From assembly GCA_964484765.1 (NCBI GenBank), contig CAZAGI010000008.1:62001-126000 (forward strand): a stretch of 64,000 bases of DNA. The letters run 5' to 3'. Source of the stretch: DSVQ01 sp964484765. Lineage in GTDB: Bacteria; Planctomycetota; Planctomycetia; Planctomycetales; Planctomycetaceae. The notes below the pieces were generated by a model. It ran no database searches and was not told where the DNA came from. It was given only the letters and a program-made list of their open reading frames with translations. The translations under genes and the position numbers were made by a program. Positions 49,648 through 59,171 of this stretch are shown piece by piece (within the stretch, counting starts at the first letter, position 1; each line of letters begins with the position of its first letter).

Positions 49648-52600
49648 ATGGTGTTTCCGTCAGAGTTGAACGAGCCGACAACGGAGTTCAACCCCCCGGT
49701 AGGGATCGGCCAGATCGTGTCTCACAGCGGAAGCGAGCCCGGTAGTTTTTTCCGCTCTCGAGCGCGATCGTTGTTTGGCATTCTGACGCTCTTGGCTGCC
49801 ATCAGCGCCATCGGCTGGCAGTCATTTCGTGTCAATCCGGCGCAGTTGCTTGCTCAAGCACAGCTTGCCTTTCGTGAGAAGCGATATGACACTGTCTTGT
49901 CGCTCGTCGACGAATATCTCGAACGCACTGGAAAGAGTACCGATGCGCTGATTCTGGCCGGCGGGGCGGCAGCAGCGCAAGGTGATCCTGAGCGAGCGCT
50001 GCGATATTACGATCAGATCGCCGCCGTTGAAAACCCGCGCGTGGCCGATGCCGACTGCGTCGCGGCACATTTGCTCCTGTTCGAGTTGCATCGTCCGCAG
50101 GCGGCGGAAGCGCGCTATCGCCGCATTCTGGAAAAGTACCCCGAGCATGGTGTCGCTAACTCCGGACTTGCCAACTTGCTGGGGCTGAGCGCCCGTCGCT
50201 GGGAAGCCATTCCGCCGACGCTCGAACTGCTGCGACAGGGAAAGTGCAGCACCAACCAACTCATTCTGATCGGTTCCGAAACCGGCGGGCATGAAGAACC
50301 CACGCTTTTACAACAGTGCGGTGACGACCCGCTGGCGCTCGTGGGGCTTTCCTGGTCGGCCGTTCGTGACGAACGCTGGGATGAAGCCAAAACCCTCGCC
50401 AGCAAGGCCGTGAATGCTGCACCGGAATTGATTCAGGCCCATGTTCAATTGGGAACGGTTCTGCTCGAAACCGCGGAGCCGGATGAGTTTCTAGCCTGGC
50501 ATGCCGCCTTGCCCCCTGCAGTCGACAGCCATCCAGAGATCTGGCTGATTCGCGGGGAGTGGGCCCAGCGACACCGTGCCCCCACGGTTGCCATTCGTTG
50601 CTATTGGGAAACGCTGCGGCGAAATCCGAACTATCGTACGGCGCTCTTTCAACTTTCACAGTTGCTGATCGCTGAGGGGCAAAGAGAAATAGCGACGCCG
50701 TTTCTACTTCGCTCCGAACGCTTGCAGCGACTGAAGGAAGCCGAGTCGGTCTTGTTCGAAGGCGTGCAAACCAGCCTCGATCCCATTCGGAAAGTGGTAC
50801 AACAATTGGAAGGTCTGGGCCGATTGTGGGAAGCCTGGGGGTGGTGCCACCTGGCAACCGAGCTGGACCCGCAAGCCCGATGGCCACAATTGGCGCAACA
50901 ACGCCTGCTCCCGGCGCTATCCACGTGCACAACCCTCACATTGGAAAGCGCGAACCCGGCATTTCAAGTCGATCTCGCGCACTATCCCCTCCCCGCCTGG
51001 GATCGTGATGAAGATCATGACCCGTCGTCTTCGCCGAGCGGCCAGCCCGTGACGACGGCGGCCACATTTCGCAACGATGCCGTTCCCGCGGGGATCGAAT
51101 TCACTTACTTCAACAGTGCCGACTTGTCCGTTCCCGGACAACAAATGTACGAGTTCTCCGGAGGGGGCGTCGCCGCGTTCGATTACGATGTCGATGGATG
51201 GCCCGATTTGTACTTCACACAAGGTTGCCCATGGCCGGTGGATCATCAGCAACGGACGCATCTTGATCGCGTTTTTCGCAACGGGGGCAACGGTCGCTTT
51301 GACGATGTGACGGACTTCACAACCATCGTTGAGCAACGCTTTGGACAAGGGCTTGCCGCCGGCGACTATGACAACGATGGCTTTCCCGATCTGTACATCG
51401 CCAATATCGGCGGCAACCGGCTGTATCACAACAACGGCGACGGCACGTTCGCCGATGTGACCGCCACGCTGGGTGCTGACCCGGGCCGGTGGACGACGAG
51501 TTGCGTGATCGCCGATCTCAACGGCGACGGTTTCCCAGACATTTATGCCGCGAATTATCTGGAAGGAAGCGACATCTTCTCGCGGATGTGTCAGCACAAA
51601 GACGGCGTGGCGCGGATGTGCGCCCCGTTCGATTTTGAGGGCTCGCAAGATCAGTTCTTGTTGAACCGCGGCGACGGCACATTTGCGGACGCGACCGCCG
51701 CGGCGGGCTTTCAGGTACCCCATGGGAAGGGTCTCGGCGTCGTCGCTGCCGATTTCAACGGATCCGGACGATTGAGCCTGATGATCGCCAACGACCTGGT
51801 CCCGAATTTCTATTTCGCGAACCAGACGCCATCCCGCGGTGCTCCTCCGTTTTTTGTTGAACACGGATTCGTCAGCGGGCTGGCATTGAATACCGACGGC
51901 CAGGCTCAGGGCAGCATGGGTCTCGCCGTTGACGACTGGAATCAGGATGGTCGGCTCGATGTCTTCGTCACGAACTTCCTTAAGGAAGGCAGCACGCTGT
52001 ATCTGCAGCAGGGGCAAGACATGTTTCAGGACTCCACGGCCGCCGCGGGACTGCTGCAACCCAGCCTGGTGACTTTGGGATTCGGCACCCAATCGCTCGA
52101 TGCCGACCTCGACACACTGCCCGATCTGCTTGTTACCAACGGCCATGTCGATGATCACCGGGCCTATGGCCAGCCGTATCAGATGCCGGCGCAGTACTAT
52201 CAAAACATCGGCGGAGGCCGGTTTATCGAAGGGAGCGCGAAACAGCTCGGCTCGTTTTTTACGACGCCGCATCTGGGTCGGGGGATGGCCCGGCTCGACT
52301 GGAATCGCGATGGTCTTGAAGAAGTCGCCATCTCGCATCTCCACGAACCGTCAGCGCTGTTGACGAACACGACTCCGCAACACGGACATTTCCTGTCGAT
52401 CCATCTGCGGGGCGTGGAATCCGCGCGGGACGCCATCGGGACCTCGGTCACGGTCCGTTGTCAGCAGTCAACACGCATCCGGCAACTGACAGCCGGCGAT
52501 GGCTACCAGGCCAGCAATCAACGCCTGTTGGTTTTCGGCTTGGGAGAATCTTCCATGGTCGATGAATTAGTCGTTCGCTGGCCGAGTGGAGTACAACAGT

Positions 52601-52692
52601 CGTTGCAAGCGATCCCGGCCGATCGAGAAATCGTCCTTGTGGAAGGACGGCCCGAAGTAGTCGTTTTTTCCACGGATTTGCGAGACCAATGA
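49648..52692 (+). CDS. Membrane-anchored TPR, FG-GAP and ASPIC/UnbV protein (paralogue)
   Basis: The ATG at 49648 has AGAGG about 7 bases upstream, giving 1014 residues. One membrane segment is at about 41-58 (LFGILTLLAAISAIGW). TPR repeats follow (LLAQAQLAFREKRYDTVLSL, PERALRYYDQIA, WDEAKTLASKAVNAAPELI) to about residue 450. The propeller has VAAFDYDVDGWPDLYF, AGDYDNDGFPDLYIAN, ADLNGDGFPDIYAANY and DDWNQDGRLDVFV. The C-terminal ASPIC/UnbV domain has ARDAIGTSVTVRCQ and LVVRWPSGVQQSL. It matches the 995-residue protein at 39460 along its full length. A DUF1501 gene follows 81 bases downstream on the same strand. Confidence 0.88.
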   Translation: MVFPSELNEPTTEFNPPVGIGQIVSHSGSEPGSFFRSRARSLFGILTLLAAISAIGWQSFRVNPAQLLAQAQLAFREKRYDTVLSLVDEYLERTGKSTDALILAGGAAAAQGDPERALRYYDQIAAVENPRVADADCVAAHLLLFELHRPQAAEARYRRILEKYPEHGVANSGLANLLGLSARRWEAIPPTLELLRQGKCSTNQLILIGSETGGHEEPTLLQQCGDDPLALVGLSWSAVRDERWDEAKTLASKAVNAAPELIQAHVQLGTVLLETAEPDEFLAWHAALPPAVDSHPEIWLIRGEWAQRHRAPTVAIRCYWETLRRNPNYRTALFQLSQLLIAEGQREIATPFLLRSERLQRLKEAESVLFEGVQTSLDPIRKVVQQLEGLGRLWEAWGWCHLATELDPQARWPQLAQQRLLPALSTCTTLTLESANPAFQVDLAHYPLPAWDRDEDHDPSSSPSGQPVTTAATFRNDAVPAGIEFTYFNSADLSVPGQQMYEFSGGGVAAFDYDVDGWPDLYFTQGCPWPVDHQQRTHLDRVFRNGGNGRFDDVTDFTTIVEQRFGQGLAAGDYDNDGFPDLYIANIGGNRLYHNNGDGTFADVTATLGADPGRWTTSCVIADLNGDGFPDIYAANYLEGSDIFSRMCQHKDGVARMCAPFDFEGSQDQFLLNRGDGTFADATAAAGFQVPHGKGLGVVAADFNGSGRLSLMIANDLVPNFYFANQTPSRGAPPFFVEHGFVSGLALNTDGQAQGSMGLAVDDWNQDGRLDVFVTNFLKEGSTLYLQQGQDMFQDSTAAAGLLQPSLVTLGFGTQSLDADLDTLPDLLVTNGHVDDHRAYGQPYQMPAQYYQNIGGGRFIEGSAKQLGSFFTTPHLGRGMARLDWNRDGLEEVAISHLHEPSALLTNTTPQHGHFLSIHLRGVESARDAIGTSVTVRCQQSTRIRQLTAGDGYQASNQRLLVFGLGESSMVDELVVRWPSGVQQSLQAIPADREIVLVEGRPEVVVFSTDLRDQ

Positions 52693-52773
52693 ACCTTGTC
52701 CGCGGAGTTGTCGATACAATTGACCATCGGCACGGCTCCCGACAGAATCCGGAATGGTTGAGAGGAACGAACG

Positions 52774-54144
52774 ATGACCGGTCTCCGTTGTCCCGGACCG
52801 AAATCTCGACGCGAATTCCTGCGCGTCGGAGCGCTCGCGCTCGGTGGTCTCGCCTTGCCCGACGTGCTCCGGGCACGCGAGCAATCCCGCCAGAAAACTG
52901 CCGACACATCGGTCATTCTCTTCTGGATGTGGGGCGGACCCAGCCATCTGGAAACTTATGACCTGAAGCCCAATGCCCCCACCGAATTCCGCGGCCCGTT
53001 CGATCCCATCGCCACCAATGTCCCCGGCATGGAGATCTGCGAGCACATGCCGCTGCAGGCGCGGCTCGCCGACAAATTTTCGATCATTCGTTCACTCCAT
53101 CACGAAATGTCTGCCCACAATGATGGCAGCATCGAAGTGCTGACTGGAAAGACACCGTCGGTTCCCGACCTGACATCGCAGGCCCATTCCGAACATCCTG
53201 ACTTTGGAATGATCGCTGCCCGAGTGCGCGGTGGACGACCCGATGGGCTGCCGCAGTATGTGGGCGTCCAGAAAGCCCCTTTCATGACCATGCCCCGCTA
53301 CCTGGGATTGAATCATAAGGCGTTCGAAACCGGTGATCCGTCCGCGGCGGGCTTTGCACCGCCGAATTTGCAGTTGGCAGCCGGAGTCGACGAGGTCCGG
53401 CTGGTGGACCGGAAGTCATTGATCACTCAACTCGATCGATATCGTTACGCGCTGGATCTGAATGGTTCGCTCGACGGAGTCGACCGATTCCGCGGCGCGG
53501 CCTTCGACATTCTCACCAGCCCGGCGGTGGCCACCGCGTTCGCTCTCGATCGTGAAAGCCCCCATTTACGCGATCGTTATGGCCGGCATCGCTGGGGACA
53601 GAGTTGCCTGCTCGCGCGGCGTCTTGTCGAAGCCGGAACGGCAGTCGTCAATATCGACGCCACGGCCCCGTCGAACGCCAGCCCGCATTTCAGCTGGGAC
53701 GACCACGCCGCCGCCTTCGATTTGGGAGTGGCAAACCGCGAACGGTTGCCGCAAATGGATCAGGGGTTGTCGGCACTCATCGAGGATCTGCACGCGCGCG
53801 GATTAGAACAGAAGGTGCTGGTGATTGCGGTTGGGGAGTTCGGCCGTACGCCGCGGTTGAGTCATGCGGCGAAGAATTTCTCGGGTGCGCCCAGCCTCGG
53901 TCGCGATCACTGGCCGCAGGCGTATTGTGCGATGATTTCCGGTGGCGCGTTTCGCATGGGGCAAGTCATCGGAGCCACGAACTCCAAAGGCGAGTATCCC
54001 GCGCAGGATCCGCTCACGCCGCAAGATATGCTCGCTACGGTTTATCTGCATTTGGGCATCTCGCCCGAGCAGACTTTCAACGATTTCAACGGTCGGCCGA
54101 TCTCCATCCTCCCGCACGGTAAACCGATTCAGCAACTGCTGTAA
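52774..54144 (+). CDS. DUF1501 family protein with Tat-type signal (paralogue)
   Basis: A 456-residue protein starting at the ATG at 52774. The N-terminus KSRREFLRVGALALGGLALP is a twin-arginine signal. Typical blocks are VILFWMWGGPSHLETYDLKP, MEICEHMPLQARLADKFSI, LHHEMSAHNDGSIEVLTGK, GDPSAAGFAPPNLQ, DRYGRHRWGQSCLLARRL and VIAVGEFGRTPRLSHAAKNF, then HWPQAYCAMISGGAFRMGQV. It is most similar to the DUF1501 protein at 37822-39189. It lies downstream of the TPR/FG-GAP gene and ends flush against the opposing FG-GAP gene (no intergenic base). It is predicted to be exported folded. Confidence 0.9.
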   Translation: MTGLRCPGPKSRREFLRVGALALGGLALPDVLRAREQSRQKTADTSVILFWMWGGPSHLETYDLKPNAPTEFRGPFDPIATNVPGMEICEHMPLQARLADKFSIIRSLHHEMSAHNDGSIEVLTGKTPSVPDLTSQAHSEHPDFGMIAARVRGGRPDGLPQYVGVQKAPFMTMPRYLGLNHKAFETGDPSAAGFAPPNLQLAAGVDEVRLVDRKSLITQLDRYRYALDLNGSLDGVDRFRGAAFDILTSPAVATAFALDRESPHLRDRYGRHRWGQSCLLARRLVEAGTAVVNIDATAPSNASPHFSWDDHAAAFDLGVANRERLPQMDQGLSALIEDLHARGLEQKVLVIAVGEFGRTPRLSHAAKNFSGAPSLGRDHWPQAYCAMISGGAFRMGQVIGATNSKGEYPAQDPLTPQDMLATVYLHLGISPEQTFNDFNGRPISILPHGKPIQQLL

Positions 54145-56010
54145 TCAGTCGCTGTCGGGTGTTTGATCGATCACCACACCGCGATCGACCATCACGTCGG
54201 TTTGCGTTTGAATCGTACCATCCGGCCAGGTGATGCGGAGACGATCGATCCGACTGCGGTCCGCAAGCCCGATCGTCAAGGGCAGTTCGCGCTGCGAGAG
54301 ATACCCCACGGTCGGCATGACCGTGCGCTGCAGGTTCAGTTCCCCGGCCTCAATTTGGACAACAGCACCAATGGCGTCGCGCGGACACGATTTCCCGCGC
54401 AACGTCAGCCGCAGCCAATGTCGCCCGAGTTGTTGATCGTTCCGCAATAACCGCGGCGACGCACCCGCCGCGGTCAGCAGTACATCGAGATCGCCGTCGG
54501 CGTCAATGTCGGCACACATCGCCCCGCGTCCCACAAGCGGTTGAACGAAATCCGCACCGCACTCTGCCGCCGTCAACGGAAGAAACTCCGTCTTGGTCGC
54601 CGTCGAATGATTCCAGAATAGCTGCGGTCGTTGGGCATGGGTCTGACTCGACTGCAGTTCGGCAAATGCGGGTTGGATCTGACCGTTGGCCGTCAGCAGA
54701 TCGAGCCGGCCGTCGAGATCGAGATCGAGGAAACAGACGCCAAAAGTACAGAATTGTCGCGCTGCGGGGCCGAAGCCGGCGCTCAAGCCTTCATCACTGA
54801 AATACATTCCGAGAGGCTGTGCGCGATACAGGGACTTCACCTCGTTGGCGACGCGGCCGACGGCGACGGTGAGCCGGCCGTCATGATCCAGCCGCGCAAC
54901 GTCGAGACCGGTTCCGCGTTTGGCCAGGCCGTAGCGATCCAACCCCAATCCGGAGGCAATGCCGATCTCGGTAAAGGCTCCGTTCCGCTGATTGTGATAG
55001 ACCAGATTCTGCACGCCATCGCCGGTTGCGATCAGATCGAGCCAGCCGTCTGCATCAATGTCGACCGGGATGACGCCCAGGATTTTTGGCACAGCCAGGC
55101 CCGAGTCGACGTTCCAGACTTCGATGCCCGCAGATTTTGAAACATCCGCAAATCGGCCGTGTCCATCATTGCGATAGAGGACCGGTTGCGCCCCCTCGAA
55201 CAAGTCGGGTGAGCAGTAGCTGCGCTGCGAACCGTTCAGTCGGCATTCGAGTTTCCGGTCGACCGCTTCCGACCAGGCGAGATACCGGCCGACAAAGAGA
55301 TCGAGATCGCCGTCGCGGTCGTAATCGAACCAGCAACAACCGGTACTCCAGGCCGACTCCGTTCCGGCAACGCCAGCCGTGGAGGTGATGTCGACAAACT
55401 TGCCTGCGACATTGTGAAACAAGCGATTGAACCCGAGTGCGGTGCAATACACATCGACGAGGCCATCGTTGTCAAAATCTGCCGCCGCGACACCCATGCC
55501 ATCAAGCGAGACATTCAGCCCCACAGATGCGGTCACGTCGGTGAAATGCCCCGCACCATCGTTGGCATACAACTCCATGGTCGACGGCGGACCATCGCCC
55601 AGCGGACGACGCTGCGAATTCACCAGCAGCAGATCGGCATCGCCGTCGGCATCGTAATCGAAGAACGCACCACCGCCCCCCATCGCTTCCGGCAACAGGA
55701 ATTCGCCGGTCGCACCGTTGTTGTGAACAAAGGCAATTCCTGATGACTGCGTGATGTCGGTAAACGGTACGGCGGGCAACTTCACGGCAGTCGGTGCCCG
55801 TTCCTCGGGAACGATCACCACAGGAGTCGCCGTGCTTAGTCCTGGTGGACGACCGGGTGACGACAATGTCCATGGTCGTAACCACAGCACCAACGAAACC
55901 AGCGCGATCGCGAAGATCAACGACCACCACAACGCCCGTCCGATGACACGGTCATCTTCTGACGGTAACAAAGATGCAGTGCCCGATGCACTGTCAACGC
56001 GATCCGTCAT
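54145..56010 (-). CDS. Membrane-anchored FG-GAP and ASPIC/UnbV protein
   Basis: A 621-residue protein starting at the ATG at 56010, overlapping the stop of the cytochrome gene by four bases. One membrane segment is at about residues 27-44 (LWWSLIFAIALVSLVLWL). It has no TPR part. The propeller starts near residue 85 (FTDITQSSGIAFVHNNGATG) and has acidic Ca-type loops (FFDYDADGDADLLLVNS, AADFDNDGLVDVYC, WFDYDRDGDLDLFVGRY, LDLDLDGRLDLLTANG). ASPIC/UnbV is at the C-terminus (RDAIGAVVQIEAGE, LRITWPDGTIQTQ). The coupling to the five-heme cytochrome gene suggests the propeller works with it at the membrane. The function is unknown. Confidence 0.87.
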   Translation of the reverse strand: MTDRVDSASGTASLLPSEDDRVIGRALWWSLIFAIALVSLVLWLRPWTLSSPGRPPGLSTATPVVIVPEERAPTAVKLPAVPFTDITQSSGIAFVHNNGATGEFLLPEAMGGGGAFFDYDADGDADLLLVNSQRRPLGDGPPSTMELYANDGAGHFTDVTASVGLNVSLDGMGVAAADFDNDGLVDVYCTALGFNRLFHNVAGKFVDITSTAGVAGTESAWSTGCCWFDYDRDGDLDLFVGRYLAWSEAVDRKLECRLNGSQRSYCSPDLFEGAQPVLYRNDGHGRFADVSKSAGIEVWNVDSGLAVPKILGVIPVDIDADGWLDLIATGDGVQNLVYHNQRNGAFTEIGIASGLGLDRYGLAKRGTGLDVARLDHDGRLTVAVGRVANEVKSLYRAQPLGMYFSDEGLSAGFGPAARQFCTFGVCFLDLDLDGRLDLLTANGQIQPAFAELQSSQTHAQRPQLFWNHSTATKTEFLPLTAAECGADFVQPLVGRGAMCADIDADGDLDVLLTAAGASPRLLRNDQQLGRHWLRLTLRGKSCPRDAIGAVVQIEAGELNLQRTVMPTVGYLSQRELPLTIGLADRSRIDRLRITWPDGTIQTQTDVMVDRGVVIDQTPDSD

Positions 56011-58925
56011 CGCTGTTCTCCGTTTTCGGAGACGGAAAGCGCCGGCAAGTCCTCTGCAGTGGAGGCCTTCGGAGGGCGTAACGGATAAATCGCGATGGGT
56101 TCGGCGGCGTGATTCGCCGCGGGGTCGCGCATACGAGCCCGTTGTGCCGCGCGATCACGGGCGTTGTCGTCGGGTTTGTAGCGCACATGCAACCGGCGAT
56201 GTTCTTCCGCCTGGTTTGATTCGCCCAACTGCTGATAAAGCATCGACAGGTTGTAGTGGGCCGTCGCATTCTCGGCGTCGTATCTCAATGTTTGTTCGAA
56301 TTGCTCGACGGCATCCCGCAAATCGCGTTCGCGCTCGGGACCTGTTAAAGGTTTGGCGCGCTCCCACAACGCCAGCCCGAGTTCGTTACGGACGACATAA
56401 TCCGGCCGGAAATCGAATCCCCGGTCGGCCATGGACTGGTTTCGATCATGAAGCACACAACGAAAGTTCTCAATCGCCTCGTCCAGGCGGCCTTGCTGCT
56501 GATGAATCTGACCGGCAATCCAGTTGAGTGCCCACGGTGCATAGACCGGTTCGGTGAAGAACATCGGTTTGTCCACTTCCGCGCCGCGACGCAAGGCTGC
56601 CGCCGCTTCGTCCAAACGGCCTTCCGCCAGGTACACGCGCGCGAGGTTCGCACGGACATCGATATATCCAAAGTCTGTATCCAGGAAGCGGAAGATTTCT
56701 TCGGCTTGCCGCAACTCGGCGGTGGCCCCCGCAGCGCTGCCTAAGCCATCGGCCTCGCGCAGCAGCGCCAGGCCGTAGTCGTTCCATCGCTGATAAATGT
56801 GGTCGATCTTGATGGCGTATTTCTGCTCGGGAATGGACGCCTCCACGCCTGCCACCGGGAAGATGATGCGGTCCGTAGCCAACGTCGAGATGGGCAGATC
56901 ATTGCGATACGGTTGCCCCGGCGTGTAGCCCCGAATCGGCACGTCGCCCGGCTTCGCCGACCGCGTGACGAACTCCATGTACTCCGCATCGAATTTGCGA
57001 TACTGCACCTTGATGTCGACGACCAGCGGCGCCGTCAATTGCTGGGGCACATCAAGGCGATAATGAATCACCTGCGCCGCACCGGGGGGAATCTGGTGAT
57101 CGTACAGTGTCGTAAAAATATCTTGCGGGTTGCGCCGATTGATGCGGTTGCCATCCTTGTCGATGACATAGTTGTTGATGAAATACGCCCAGCGATCGAC
57201 TTCGCCGCGTTTGTTCATGCCGCCACTGGACGCAATGATCTGGTCACCACTGGTCACGATGACTTCCACCCACGCCTCATTGGAATCGACCGTCCCTTGC
57301 GTGAATGGGTGGCCCATTTTCAAAGTTCGCACAACCGCTTCCAACAAGTAGGATTGTCCCGGCTGCAAGGCCGGCAGGCTGGGTCGCAACGGCGCAGTGA
57401 GGGGCCCGTGGATTACTCCCCCCGGTTTCAATCCGAACAGATCCACGCGCACCGCCGTTTTCAGAAAATCTTGCTGCGCTTTGACGATTTCCGGTTCATT
57501 GCGGAGAAAGGGCAACGCGGTATTGGCCCCGGGGAAGAGGTGGCTGTGAATGCTGAGCCGGCCAGTGTCGTCAAAGACTTTCGCACCGAAGTCACTCGAC
57601 GCCTGCACCGGCATGTGGCATCCGCCGCAGTTCTCCATCGCCTTCATCCCGAAATAATTGCTGCGGGCGCCATGCCCTGAGACACCGCTGAGCAGGAAGG
57701 CGTCGTGATGATTCTGCCCGCGCAGAAATTCGCGATAATCCGTCAGTTCCGCCGGTAAATGCACCTTGTGACACGTCGAACAGAATTCCGTGGTTTTATG
57801 GTGCGGCTTGAGAAACGTGTGTTTATGTAGCGCCGGCTTGGCTTTCACAAGTTGCTGATTTACCAATTGCAACCACGAGTTGCTGCTGTTGGCGAAGGGA
57901 TAGTGCAACGGTTCTTCGATCGTGTAATCGGCGTTGCCGCGCGTGCTGTTGACGTGCGTGATGGAGTGGCACGTGGTGCAGGTGATCCCGGCGTGAGCGG
58001 TCGGGTCTTTCACGTCGTCATATTTGGGGTTATCGAACGCCCCACTGAGAAACGGAACCGGATCATGACAACCGGCGCACCAGCGTGCCGCCTGGACGTT
58101 TCCATCGCGTTTCAACGCCATCGCCCGTGTTTCACGCACGCTGGCCAGATACATCGGGTTGTTGAATGAGCTGAAATGATGCGCGCTGTGGAACCAGCCG
58201 GTGTACGCATCGGTGTGACACTTCCGACAGTAATCGTCCTGCATCAGGGTTTCACTGGGGATGAAGTTCCCGGTCGCCGTGCGGGCCAGTGATGGCGTGA
58301 AATACGCATCGCCTTCCTTTGGCCCGGCGACATTCCAGTGGCGCGGATCGGTCGAATGCAGCGCGGCGGCCCCGATTGCAGCGACAGCAATCAGACCACC
58401 AAACCCCGCTCCGACGCGCCAACGAATCGGCGGTCCCGCCAGACGGTGCAGCCAATACAGCCACACCGCGGCAATGGGTGAGGCCACGTGCAGCCAGTAG
58501 ACCACCGACCGCGCCGGCGGCCATTTCAACTCGATTCCACCGACACGAACGAGCATCAGACCCGTCGCCAACAACACCAGCGACGCGCCGAACAACGCAT
58601 ACCCCACGCGCACCGCGCGACGATTCCGCCGATGCCGGGCTACCAGAAGATGAGGAATGCTGAACGCCAGAAATGGCACGACGAGCAACAGGCCGAGCGC
58701 GATGTGGATCAGGAACATCCACAACGAAAAATAGTTCTGATAGATCAGCCGCTCGCCCCAATTCCGGCTGAACCACTCCATCCACGTCACGCACGCCAGG
58801 TACGCCGAGTTGACTCCCAGCAACGCCACCAGTCCGAACACGACCCACAAGAGGCGGCGTAGCAATGGCGAAATAACTTCTGCACGAGTGGCAACGGGAG
58901 AACGAGGGAATGCGCCGGCGCTCAT
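56007..58925 (-). CDS. Membrane pentaheme cytochrome c with C-terminal TPR domain
   Basis: The ATG at 58925 gives 972 residues. About five membrane segments lie in residues 25-190 (WVVFGLVALLGVNSAYLA, WMFLIHIALGLLLVVPFLAF, LFGASLVLLATGLMLV), resembling a cytochrome b-like anchor with internal His residues (FLIHIAL, YWLHVASP). Five CXXCH motifs follow: CRKCH (233-237), CAGCH (283-287), CTTCH (316-320), CSTCH (382-386) and CGGCH (433-437). A beta-rich region then leads to TPR helices at about 720-930 (LAEGRLDEAAAALRRG, QQGRLDEAIENFRCVL, ATAHYNLSMLYQQLGESNQAEEH). The layout resembles NapC/NrfH-associated multiheme proteins. It is probably a membrane electron-transfer protein; partners are unknown. 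Confidence 0.88.
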   Translation of the reverse strand: MSAGAFPRSPVATRAEVISPLLRRLLWVVFGLVALLGVNSAYLACVTWMEWFSRNWGERLIYQNYFSLWMFLIHIALGLLLVVPFLAFSIPHLLVARHRRNRRAVRVGYALFGASLVLLATGLMLVRVGGIELKWPPARSVVYWLHVASPIAAVWLYWLHRLAGPPIRWRVGAGFGGLIAVAAIGAAALHSTDPRHWNVAGPKEGDAYFTPSLARTATGNFIPSETLMQDDYCRKCHTDAYTGWFHSAHHFSSFNNPMYLASVRETRAMALKRDGNVQAARWCAGCHDPVPFLSGAFDNPKYDDVKDPTAHAGITCTTCHSITHVNSTRGNADYTIEEPLHYPFANSSNSWLQLVNQQLVKAKPALHKHTFLKPHHKTTEFCSTCHKVHLPAELTDYREFLRGQNHHDAFLLSGVSGHGARSNYFGMKAMENCGGCHMPVQASSDFGAKVFDDTGRLSIHSHLFPGANTALPFLRNEPEIVKAQQDFLKTAVRVDLFGLKPGGVIHGPLTAPLRPSLPALQPGQSYLLEAVVRTLKMGHPFTQGTVDSNEAWVEVIVTSGDQIIASSGGMNKRGEVDRWAYFINNYVIDKDGNRINRRNPQDIFTTLYDHQIPPGAAQVIHYRLDVPQQLTAPLVVDIKVQYRKFDAEYMEFVTRSAKPGDVPIRGYTPGQPYRNDLPISTLATDRIIFPVAGVEASIPEQKYAIKIDHIYQRWNDYGLALLREADGLGSAAGATAELRQAEEIFRFLDTDFGYIDVRANLARVYLAEGRLDEAAAALRRGAEVDKPMFFTEPVYAPWALNWIAGQIHQQQGRLDEAIENFRCVLHDRNQSMADRGFDFRPDYVVRNELGLALWERAKPLTGPERERDLRDAVEQFEQTLRYDAENATAHYNLSMLYQQLGESNQAEEHRRLHVRYKPDDNARDRAAQRARMRDPAANHAAEPIAIYPLRPPKASTAEDLPALSVSENGEQR

Positions 58926-59171
58926 AGCATCACCAACAATCGGGAGCCGCTCTTCGGAGTGACTGCCGGCGCAACAGTGTCGTCCGGTATTCCTCACCAG
59001 TCGTCGGTTGCAAAGTGACGACGATGATGGGTTATCATACCAGACGAAGGGGCGGGAAACAGCATCGGGCTGTCACTGTCCCACGCCAGATTCATACCAG
59101 TGCGTGCTCCGCGGTGTGAATGAGTGTGACGGGCTTTCCCTCAACTTCTTGAGACCGAAGGAGCACACACC

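Noticed and set aside
50917..52344. 475-codon open frame on the minus strand
   Set aside because: Antisense shadow of the FG-GAP propeller gene at 49648-52692. The repeated D-x-D-x-D codons keep the opposite frame open.
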